Assembly: GCA_023700825.1 (NCBI GenBank)
Contig: JAMPYE010000192.1
Span: 1-7,927 of the forward strand
Direction of reading: 5' to 3'
Origin: Thermoanaerobaculia bacterium
GTDB lineage: Bacteria; Acidobacteriota; Thermoanaerobaculia; Gp7-AA8
DNA: 7,927 nucleotides
Under the pieces are notes generated by a model. The model had not been told where the DNA came from. It searched no databases and was given only the letters and a program-made list of their open reading frames with translations. The translations under genes and the position numbers were made by a program. Below are positions 1 to 7,312 of this stretch, piece after piece. Position 1 is the first letter of the stretch. Every line of letters begins with the position of its first letter.

Positions 1-92
1 ACTCGCACTTCTTCCTCCGTTACGCCTAATACGGTGTCGCCTTCGGCGACGCGCAGGCAGGAGTGCCTGCACCACATGCCTGCGCACTCCAC
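1..92. other. Unresolved left edge upstream of the PLP enzyme gene
   Basis: No gene can be assigned here with confidence. On the + strand, frame 1 is open from the window edge and stops at TGA 94-96, which overlaps the ATG at 93 in the classic ATGA arrangement. This could be the tail of an upstream operon gene, but its third codon positions are not GC-rich at the beginning. On the - strand, an ORF starts at ATG 77 (reading leftward) with GGAG about 9 bases upstream and runs off the window with a protein-like reading (RVAEGDTVLGVTEEEVR). The two readings compete. A small inverted repeat, GTCGCC-TTC-GGCGAC, lies at 36-50 without a T-run, so it is not a convincing terminator. Confidence 0.3.
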
Positions 93-1535
<1,443 letters not shown>

Positions 1536-1579
1536 CGGCCACGGCTCAGCCGCAATGTCCTCGCTTCGTCGGCTCGCGG

Positions 1580-1609
1580 ACGGGCCCCGAATTCGCGATG
1601 CGGTATACT
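1580..1609 (+). promoter_or_regulatory. Candidate promoter of the gpgS operon
   Basis: A TATACT hexamer at 1604-1609 closely matches the sigma-70 -10 consensus and is conspicuous in GC-rich surroundings. A start site about 7-9 bases downstream would fall at about 1616-1618, exactly where the structured leader begins. No good -35 hexamer lies at 16-18 bases spacing (CGGGCC-like sequence is found there), so the promoter may need an activator or another sigma factor. The stretch 1536-1579 holds nothing else convincing apart from a weak CGGC-TCA-GCCG repeat near 1548. Confidence 0.5.
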
Positions 1610-1617
1610 CCACCCAC

Positions 1618-1721
1618 AAGTACCGCAAGGGTGCGGAGCACGCTCCGCAGGATCAGGGTGGTCGGGCCGCCACCTGGGAGGAACCAGCGGTGTTCGTCAC
1701 CAGGCCCGACCTGAGGTATTT
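1618..1721 (+). promoter_or_regulatory. Structured 5' leader, riboswitch-like multi-branch fold
   Basis: Hand folding gives a closed structure. P1 pairs AAGTACC (1618-1624) with GGTATTT (1715-1721): seven pairs, one of them G-U. P2 is a hairpin TGCGGAG-CACG-CTCCGCA (1632-1649). P3 pairs GGTCGGGCC (1660-1668) with GGCCCGACC (1703-1711): nine perfect pairs, extended by TCA (1653-1655) with TGA (1712-1714) across a GGGT bulge, so that P3 abuts P1. Inside P3 lie two hairpins, CTGG-GAGGAA-CCAG (1674-1687) and GGTG-TTCGT-CACC (1689-1701). An alternative hairpin GGTGG/CCACC (1657-1661 with 1670-1674) would break P3. The fold starts where the predicted transcript starts and ends about 15 bases before the SD. 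I do not recognise a known class: the conserved motifs of TPP, cobalamin, SAM, glycine, c-di-GMP and T-box leaders are absent. GGAGGAACC recalls part of the ydaO (c-di-AMP) consensus, but the rest of that consensus is missing. No T-run follows, so translational control is more likely than termination. Confidence 0.55.
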
Positions 1722-1727
1722 CCATCG

Positions 1728-1744
1728 TTCCCGACCGGGAGGAG
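1728..1744 (+). promoter_or_regulatory. Ribosome binding site of gpgS with a partly sequestering hairpin
   Basis: GGGAGGAG at 1737-1744, six bases before the ATG at 1751, is a very strong Shine-Dalgarno. Its first half can pair in a short hairpin TCCC-GACC-GGGA (1729-1740, extendable by a T-G pair), which would partly cover the site. The CCCGACC in this hairpin (1730-1736) repeats the CCCGACC at 1705-1711 that forms the 3' side of leader helix P3. Confidence 0.55.
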
Positions 1745-1750
1745 CTATCC

Positions 1751-2968
1751 ATGGCTGATTTCCATCAGACCGGAATCGTCTCCACGCTGCACCGTCTCCG
1801 CAAGCGTCCGATCGAGGATCTCGAGTCCGAGATCTTCGAGTTCAGCGAAACGAGCCCGATCGCGCTGCTCCTTCCCTCTCTGTTCTCGGAACTCAGGGGC
1901 CCGGCGCTGCCGGGAATCGTCGAAGAGCTGAAGCAGGTGCCCTACCTCGACACCATCCTCGTCCCGATCGGCCGCGCGAGCGCCGCCGAATGGGAAGAGG
2001 CCAAGAACTTCTTCTCGGTCCTTCCGCAGCGCACCGTTCTGCTCTGGGTCGACGGCCCGCGCATGCTCGAGCTCCTTGACGACTTCAAGGCTCGCGGACT
2101 GCCCATGGGCGAGCCCGGCAAGGGTCGCGCCGTCTGGACGTGCCTCGGCTACCTGCTTGCCGAAAATCGCTGCCGCACGATCGCCCTCCACGACGCTGAC
2201 ATCGTCACCTACTCGCGCGAGCTCCTCGCGCGGCTCGTCTACCCCGTGGCGAGCCCGAAGGTCGGCTACGACTTCTGCAAGGGCTACTACGCGCGCATCA
2301 CCGACCGGATGCACGGCCGCGCGACGCGCCTCCTGGTCTTCCCGTTCCTTCGCGCGCTCGAGATCGTCCTCGGCAATCATCCCTACGTCCGCTATCTCGG
2401 CTCGTTCCGCTATCCGCTGGCCGGCGAGTTCGCGCTCGACGCCGACCTCGCGAACGTCCTCCGAATTCCGTGCAACTGGGGGCTCGAGGTCGGCGTGCTC
2501 TCTGAGGTCTATCGAAACCGCTCGATTCGCCGTATCTGCCAGGCCGAGATCCACGATGCCTACGAGCACAAACATCAGGTCGTTTCCGAAGGCGATGCCA
2601 CGACCGGTCTACACCGGATGGCGATCGACATCGTAAGCCATCTGCTCCGTACCCTGTCGCAGACAGGAATCGTCTTTTTCCCGGGCCAGCTCCACACACT
2701 CTACGGCGTCTACCGGCGGACGGCCGAGGACATGATCGCGACGTACTACTCCGACGCTGCGATCGACGGGCTGCAGTACGACCGGCACGCGGAGGAGGCG
2801 ATCGTGAACGTCTTCGCCGCGGCGATCGTCACCGCGTCCGAGCGGTTCCTCGCCGATCCGATCGGCGAGCCCGACCTCGCGAACTGGATCCGTGTCACCG
2901 CGGCCATGCCCGACGTTTCCGATCGCCTGATCGAGATCGCCAGGGCCGACGGAGGAATGTTGACGTGA
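1751..2968 (+). CDS. gpgS: Glucosyl-3-phosphoglycerate synthase (GT81)
   Basis: This 405-residue cytoplasmic GT-A glycosyltransferase is predicted to transfer glucose from an NDP-glucose to D-3-phosphoglycerate, the first step of glucosylglycerate synthesis. The N-terminus (ADFHQTGIVSTLHRL) resembles the D-F/Y-x-Q...I-T-T-L/I-H opening I recall for the roughly 400-residue GpgS group of bacteria and archaea such as Persephonella, Petrotoga and Methanococcoides. Visible motifs are GKG at 123-125, the metal- and nucleotide-binding DAD at 148-150 (HDADIV), GEFALDADLA from 225, the acceptor-region motif NWGLEVGVL at 242-250, and HKH at 273-275, a likely metal-ligand histidine area. An alpha-helical C-terminal part (about 280-400) is usual in this group. 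The start is fixed by the strong SD at 1737-1744. It is the first gene of the operon, its stop overlaps the next start by four bases, and the structured leader probably controls it. Mannosyl-3-phosphoglycerate synthase activity is the main alternative, but the motifs favour GpgS. Confidence 0.88.
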   Translation: MADFHQTGIVSTLHRLRKRPIEDLESEIFEFSETSPIALLLPSLFSELRGPALPGIVEELKQVPYLDTILVPIGRASAAEWEEAKNFFSVLPQRTVLLWVDGPRMLELLDDFKARGLPMGEPGKGRAVWTCLGYLLAENRCRTIALHDADIVTYSRELLARLVYPVASPKVGYDFCKGYYARITDRMHGRATRLLVFPFLRALEIVLGNHPYVRYLGSFRYPLAGEFALDADLANVLRIPCNWGLEVGVLSEVYRNRSIRRICQAEIHDAYEHKHQVVSEGDATTGLHRMAIDIVSHLLRTLSQTGIVFFPGQLHTLYGVYRRTAEDMIATYYSDAAIDGLQYDRHAEEAIVNVFAAAIVTASERFLADPIGEPDLANWIRVTAAMPDVSDRLIEIARADGGMLT

Positions 2969-3765
2969 CTCGGGGCTGGATCGTCTTCACCGATCTCGAC
3001 GGCACGCTCCTCGACGCGAACGACTTCAGTTTCGCCGCGGCAGTGCCGGCCATCGAGAGGCTGAAGGCGGAGCGGATCCCACTGGTGCCGGTCACGAGCA
3101 AGACGGCCGCGGAGATCATTCCGCTCGCCGAGAAGCTCGGCCTTATGGGGCCGGCGATCGTCGAGTCGGGCGGCGCGATCGCGTCGCTCGAAGGGGGCTC
3201 GTGGGTCGTGACGCCTCTCGGCGTGCCGGTCGAACAGATTCGCGCGCGTGTGCCGGGAATCGAAGCCCGCTGCAAGGCGAAGCTCTCGCTCTTCTCGACG
3301 ATGAACGACGCGGAAGCAGGGAGGACATCGGGACTGAGCGGGGTCGCTCTTCAACGCGCGCGCCGACGACAGTTCGACGAGCCGTTCATTCTCGTCGAGG
3401 GCGATCTCGCCTGCGTCGCGCGTGCGGCGGAACAGGTTGGGCTCGTGGTGCGCGAAGGGGCCCGGTTTCATCACCTGTGCGGCCCCGTCACGAAGGGTGA
3501 GGCGGTCTGCCGCCTGCTCGCGACCTTCGCGGAGCGGCCGTGCGTCATCGCGCTCGGCGACGCGCCGATGGACGGCGAGTTCCTCGCGCTGGCCGACTTC
3601 CCGGTCATCGTCCGCGGCCTCGACGGGCACGCGAACGTCGCTCTCCTCGCAGGCGTGCCGGACGCCATGGTGACGGACAAGCCTGCGCCGCAAGGCTGGT
3701 GCGATGCCATCAACTCGATTCTCGACGGCGCAACGAGGTATGCGGATGAGCCCGCCCGCGCCTGA
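2965..3765 (+). CDS. mpgP: Mannosyl-/glucosyl-3-phosphoglycerate phosphatase (HAD)
   Basis: This 266-residue HAD-superfamily (Cof/IIB type) phosphatase of the MpgP/YedP family should remove the phosphate from glucosyl-3-phosphoglycerate to give glucosylglycerate, a compatible solute. HAD motif I is D10-L-D12-G-T (nucleophile and acid/base), motif II is T44-S45 in VPVTSKT, motif III is K177 in VTKGEAV, and motif IV is GDAPMD at 198-203. RRRQFDEPFILVEGD (about 133-147), FHHLCGP before K177 and VTDKPAPQGW near the C-terminus are characteristic of MpgP family members. The start is GTG 2965 in a GTGA overlap with the gpgS stop, with GGAGGA at 2951-2956 eight bases upstream. Paired with gpgS it is most likely a GpgP in function; these phosphatases commonly act on both mannosyl and glucosyl substrates. 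Motif IV has Met where the family more often has Asn before the second Asp. Confidence 0.88.
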   Translation: MTRGWIVFTDLDGTLLDANDFSFAAAVPAIERLKAERIPLVPVTSKTAAEIIPLAEKLGLMGPAIVESGGAIASLEGGSWVVTPLGVPVEQIRARVPGIEARCKAKLSLFSTMNDAEAGRTSGLSGVALQRARRRQFDEPFILVEGDLACVARAAEQVGLVVREGARFHHLCGPVTKGEAVCRLLATFAERPCVIALGDAPMDGEFLALADFPVIVRGLDGHANVALLAGVPDAMVTDKPAPQGWCDAINSILDGATRYADEPARA

Positions 3766-5017
3766 CACCGAGATCTTGGCGCTCGCCTCGGAAATCGGCG
3801 ACGCGCGCGTCGTAGTCGGGATTCCGAGCTTCAACAACGGGCACTCGATCGGCCACGTGGCGGCGACCGCGGCGCACGGCCTCGCCTTTGCGTTCCCCGG
3901 AGTGCGTTCGCTCGTGCTCAATTCCGACGGAGGCTCGACCGACGGCACGCCGGCACGGTTCCGGGAGCACGTCGACGCGGCCCGCGGCTTCATCGGAGGC
4001 GATGCGGGCGACGCAATTCGCGCCGCGAGCATTCGCTATCGCGGACCGTCGGGAAAAGGCTCGGCGTTCCGCGACATCTTCGATGTCGCGTCGAGGGTCG
4101 GCGCCACGGCGGTCGTCGTGCTCGACGCCGATCTCCGCTCGGTGACACCCGAATGGATCGCGCGGCTGGCTTCTCCCGTCGAGAGCGGCGAGTTCGATTT
4201 CGTCGCGCCGCTCTACCGCAGGCACAAGTTCGACGGAACGATCACGAACTCGATCATCTACCCGATGACGGCGGCGCTCTACGGCGGCAACGTGCGCCAG
4301 CCGATCGGCGGCGACTTCGGCGTCGGCGCACCCCTGCTCCGTGCCTACCTCGACGCCGACGTATGGGCCACAGACGTCGCGCGCTTCGGGATCGACATCT
4401 GGATGACGACGACGGCTCTCGCGGGCCACTTCCGCGTGGCGCAGGCCCACCTCGGCGCCAAGGTGCACGACCCGAAAGACCCCGGCAGTCACCTCGCAAA
4501 GATGCTCGTCGAGGTGGTCGGCACGGCGTTTGGTCTCCTCGAGCAGTACGAGAGCGTCTGGACGAACGGCATTCCGTCGGGAAGCGCGCAGACCCTGGGC
4601 GACGCGCTCGACAGCCCGCACGACCCGGTGAGCGTCGACGTCGGCAGGATGCTCGAACAGTTCCGGTTCGGCGTCGAGACCCTTACGCCCGTCTACGAGA
4701 TCGCGATTCCCGCGGCGCTCCTCCGGCAGATCGCGGCGACCGCGGCGAGCCACGGAAGCGAGCCCTTCGGCGACGTCCTCTGGACGCGCGTGGTCTACGC
4801 CTTCGCCGCAGCGTTTCGCCGCCGCGCCATTGCGCGCGATCAGCTTCTATCTTCGCTCACGCCGCTCTATCTCGGACGTGTGGCATCGTTCATCCTGGAA
4901 AACAAGGACCGAAGCGACGAGGAAGCCGAAGAGCAAGTCCAGCTACTCGCGCGCACGTTTCGCAGCCTGCGAAGTGATTTCGTCGCCGCGTGGCGCACGG
5001 AAAGGAGCAAGCCATGA
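3746..5017 (+). CDS. GT-A glycosyltransferase (GT2/GT81-like), second sugar transferase
   Basis: This 423-residue soluble GT-A enzyme has the order expected for GT2/GT81: VVVGIPSFNNGHSIG (about 22-36), NSDGGSTDGT (59-68) for nucleotide binding, GKGSA (103-107), DADLRS (127-132) as the metal-binding DxD, IGGDFGVG (187-194), a likely catalytic D217 in GIDIWMTT, and KVHDPKDPG (239-247) with a probable metal-ligand His. A helical C-terminal region follows (about 290-423). Candidate starts are ATG 3704, 3740 and 3746; GAGG at 3735-3738 is seven bases before 3746 but only one before 3740, so I chose 3746, giving a 20-base overlap with the phosphatase. In Petrotoga a second transferase turns glucosylglycerate or its phosphate into mannosylglucosylglycerate, and glucosylglycerate synthases make the glycoside directly from glycerate. 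Either role suits the position. The donor sugar cannot be read from the sequence. Confidence 0.75.
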   Translation: MSPPAPDTEILALASEIGDARVVVGIPSFNNGHSIGHVAATAAHGLAFAFPGVRSLVLNSDGGSTDGTPARFREHVDAARGFIGGDAGDAIRAASIRYRGPSGKGSAFRDIFDVASRVGATAVVVLDADLRSVTPEWIARLASPVESGEFDFVAPLYRRHKFDGTITNSIIYPMTAALYGGNVRQPIGGDFGVGAPLLRAYLDADVWATDVARFGIDIWMTTTALAGHFRVAQAHLGAKVHDPKDPGSHLAKMLVEVVGTAFGLLEQYESVWTNGIPSGSAQTLGDALDSPHDPVSVDVGRMLEQFRFGVETLTPVYEIAIPAALLRQIAATAASHGSEPFGDVLWTRVVYAFAAAFRRRAIARDQLLSSLTPLYLGRVASFILENKDRSDEEAEEQVQLLARTFRSLRSDFVAAWRTERSKP

Positions 5018-5715
5018 GCAGAGACTCCGCATTCGGGACCTGGTTTTACGACTTCACGCAGAGGCTCGGCACGATGGGGGTCGACGTGCTGATGTTCCTC
5101 GCCGTGCTCGTCCTGGCGCTCGCCGCGGGATGGCTGATCAGGGCCATCCTCTCGCGCACGCTCCGTGCGATCGGTTTCGACGCGCTGGCGGACCGCACGG
5201 GCGTCGACGTCACGCTGCGGCGCGCGGGGCTCGCGCGCAAGCCTTCGGACTACGTCGCTCGCTTCATCGCGCTGCTCGCCGTGCTGGTCGTCGCGCTGTC
5301 CGGCGCACTGTCGCTCCGGATTCCGGGAACGGCAACGATACTCGCCAACGCGCTCGCATTCGTTCCCGACCTGCTCACCGCGGTGCTGATCATCGTGATC
5401 GGCACGATGCTGGCCGAGTTCGCGGCGCGAGGCGTGCTGATCACGTCGGTGAACGCCGGGTGGCGAGGCGCGCGCCTGGTCTCGGGCGTCACACGCCTTC
5501 TCGTGCTCGCGCTCGCCGTCGCGATGGCACTCGACCAGCTCGCGGTCGCGCGCGCGGTCGTCGTCGCGACCTTCTCCATCGTCCTCGGCGGCGTCGTCCT
5601 CGCGCTCGCCCTCGCGTTCGGACTGGGCGGCCGCGACATCGCCCGCGAGTACCTGAAGCGCTACGTTGCCCCGCCGCCTGAGACACGCCCGGGAACGGAG
5701 ATCGACAATCAGTGA
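5014..5715 (+). CDS. Small MscS-like TM-helix membrane protein
   Basis: This 233-residue integral membrane protein has hydrophobic segments at about 22-44, 81-102, 118-137, 157-176 and 180-204. The last, GGVVLALALAFGLGGRDIA (192-210), with regular Gly/Ala spacing and the GLGGRD end, is the MscS-type pore-helix signature found in the conserved TM-helix (PF05552, CmpX-like) family of mechanosensitive channel relatives. The chain stops soon after (REYLKRY and a Pro-rich polar tail), so the beta-domain and cytosolic cage of full MscS are absent. ATG 5014 is chosen over an upstream in-frame GTG (4990) because AAAGGAG at 5001-5007 sits six bases before it and it overlaps the transferase stop as ATGA. 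Together with osmolyte synthesis genes, a role in osmolyte or ion release on hypo-osmotic shock is plausible; gating has been shown for few members of this branch. Confidence 0.78.
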   Translation: MSRDSAFGTWFYDFTQRLGTMGVDVLMFLAVLVLALAAGWLIRAILSRTLRAIGFDALADRTGVDVTLRRAGLARKPSDYVARFIALLAVLVVALSGALSLRIPGTATILANALAFVPDLLTAVLIIVIGTMLAEFAARGVLITSVNAGWRGARLVSGVTRLLVLALAVAMALDQLAVARAVVVATFSIVLGGVVLALALAFGLGGRDIAREYLKRYVAPPPETRPGTEIDNQ

Positions 5716-7268
5716 GTGAATCGCTCGGCATCGTCGATTACGTCGTGCTCGCGCTTTACTTCGGGGCGATCATCACGATCTCGATCGTCATCGCGCGACG
5801 GCAGATAACGGGCGAGGATTTCTTCCTCGCCGGCCGCTCCATGCGGGGACGCACTCTCTCGCTCTCCATCATGGCGAACCAGGCGAGCGCGGTCAGTCTC
5901 GTCGGCGCCCCCGCCTTCGTCGCACTTCAGGCGAACGGCGGCCTCAAGTGGCTGCAGTACGAGCTCGCGCTGCCGATCGCGATGCTGCTCGTCATCGCGC
6001 TTCTTCTTCCGGCGCTTCGCTCCGTCGCGGGCGCATCGATCTACGAGTTCGCCGAACGCAGGTTCGGCCGCGGGACGCGCCGGCTCCTCGCCTCGATCTT
6101 CCTCCTCTCGCGAGGGCTCGCCACCGGAGTGATCCTCTATGCCGCCGCCCTCGTCGTCGCCCCGGTTCTCGAGATTTCCCTAACGACCGCAATCGCGATC
6201 ACGGGGCTCTTCTCGGTCGTCTACTGCATCCTCGGTGGAATCGTCGCCGACATCTGGAGTGACATCGTCCAGCTGGCGGTGCTCTGGATCGGCGTGATCG
6301 TCTCGGGCTTCTACATCGTCGCGCACGCGGGCCTTGGCGTGATCGAGGCGATCCCCCTCGACCGCACGCGGACGATCGTCGCCGACTCGCTCGGAGTCAC
6401 CGACGGCAACTCGTTTGCGCTGCTCCCGATGCTCGTCGGCGGCGTGATCCTCTACATGTCGTACTACGCGTGCGACCAGACGCAGGGGCAGCGGCTTCTC
6501 GCCGCATCCAGTGACGGCGAAGCGCGGTCGGCGCTCCTACTCAACGGGCTCCTGCGATTCCCGCTCGTTCTCACGTACTGCTGCTTCGGTCTTCTGCTCG
6601 CAGGACTGCTTCAGGTCGATCCCGCCTTCGCGGCGCGGATGGCGGGACAGCCGGCCGACAGCGTCGTGCCGACGTTCATGATCGCGTACCTCCCCGTCGG
6701 CCTTCGCGGGCTGCTGCTTGCGGCGATTCTCGCCGCGGCGATGTCGTCGCTCGACTCGGCTCTCAACTCGCTCGCCGCCGTGACGCTCGACGACATCGCG
6801 GGAGCCGATTCGACCCGGCAGAGCGCCAGTCTGGGACGACTGATGACGCTTGCATGGGGAATCTCCGCGATCCTCTCGGCACTCGTCTTCGCGCGCGCGG
6901 AGACGGGAATCCTGGTCCTGATCACGCAGCTAGGCTCGATCTTCTACGGGCCGATGCTTGCGGTGTTCCTGCTCGGGGCGATGACCCGCGGCGTCGATGG
7001 CCGCGCGGCGTCGATCGCGCTGCTGTTCGGCCTCGCCGTGAACCTGGCGGCGGCGCGCTTCGCCACGGGCATGTCGCCCCTCTGGTGGAACGTCATCGGT
7101 TTTGCCACCGCCGCCGCCGGCGCGCTCGTATTCACACGCGTCCCACACTGGATTCCGGCGTTCGACATCCCCCGGCGCCAATCGCTCGTCCTCGGTGGAG
7201 CTGCGGCAGTGATGCTGATCATCGTCGCGCTGCTCCCGCCGCTGGTCGCGCTGGTTGCTGCAACCTGA
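5712..7268 (+). CDS. Sodium:solute symporter family transporter (SSF)
   Basis: This 518-residue polytopic membrane protein of the SSF (SLC5, LeuT fold) couples solute uptake to sodium entry. The N-terminus shows TM1 (about 8-28), then the typical GEDFFLAGRSM (34-44) and NQASAVSLVGAP (56-67). YYACDQTQGQRLLAAS (251-266) is the family D-Q-x-x-x-Q-R motif, and AAAMSSLDSALNS (341-353) is the signature helix whose adjacent serines S345/S346 correspond to the Na2 sodium site of vSGLT. Further helices extend to residue 515; I count about 13 segments, normal for the family. The start is GTG 5712, overlapping the previous stop as GTGA, with CGGAG about 12 bases upstream, a loose spacing that suggests translational coupling. 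Substrate specificity cannot be read from the sequence. Operon position suggests an osmolyte, its sugar or acid moiety, or a co-regulated sodium-driven uptake; proline, sugars and carboxylates are all family substrates. Confidence 0.85.
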   Translation: MSESLGIVDYVVLALYFGAIITISIVIARRQITGEDFFLAGRSMRGRTLSLSIMANQASAVSLVGAPAFVALQANGGLKWLQYELALPIAMLLVIALLLPALRSVAGASIYEFAERRFGRGTRRLLASIFLLSRGLATGVILYAAALVVAPVLEISLTTAIAITGLFSVVYCILGGIVADIWSDIVQLAVLWIGVIVSGFYIVAHAGLGVIEAIPLDRTRTIVADSLGVTDGNSFALLPMLVGGVILYMSYYACDQTQGQRLLAASSDGEARSALLLNGLLRFPLVLTYCCFGLLLAGLLQVDPAFAARMAGQPADSVVPTFMIAYLPVGLRGLLLAAILAAAMSSLDSALNSLAAVTLDDIAGADSTRQSASLGRLMTLAWGISAILSALVFARAETGILVLITQLGSIFYGPMLAVFLLGAMTRGVDGRAASIALLFGLAVNLAAARFATGMSPLWWNVIGFATAAAGALVFTRVPHWIPAFDIPRRQSLVLGGAAAVMLIIVALLPPLVALVAAT

Positions 7269-7288
7269 GCCACACCGGCGACCCGCAG

Positions 7289-7294
7289 TACAAT
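7289..7294 (+). promoter_or_regulatory. Possible -10 box before the amidohydrolase gene
   Basis: TACAAT matches the -10 consensus well and lies in the 44-base gap between the symporter stop and the next ATG. There is no recognisable -35 at normal spacing (TGAGCC-like sequence). No terminator separates the two genes, so read-through from the operon is equally possible. Confidence 0.25.
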
Positions 7295-7312
7295 CCTCGG
7301 AGACACCTTGAG

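Noticed and set aside
36..50. Hairpin GTCGCC-TTC-GGCGAC as a terminator
   Set aside because: There is no T-run on either strand next to it, and short GC palindromes are frequent at this base composition.
1655..1674. T-box-like sequence AGGGTGG in the leader
   Set aside because: The full T-box (GGGTGGnACCGCG) is not present, there is no terminator/antiterminator with a T-run, and the downstream gene is not an aminoacyl-tRNA synthetase or amino acid gene.
1674..1711. SRP RNA or ydaO riboswitch, suggested by GGAGGAACCAGC
   Set aside because: The SRP RNA core (GGAAGGAAGCAGC with its opposite strand) and the remaining ydaO consensus blocks, such as GGGGTGAATC, are absent, and the similarity is limited to a hairpin loop.
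1745..4753. Long minus-strand ORFs (1745-2575, 2746-4032, 3710-4753)
   Set aside because: They lie antisense to well-recognised genes, have Arg/Glu/Ala/Val/His-rich compositions typical of the reverse complement of high-GC coding sequence, and show no family motif.
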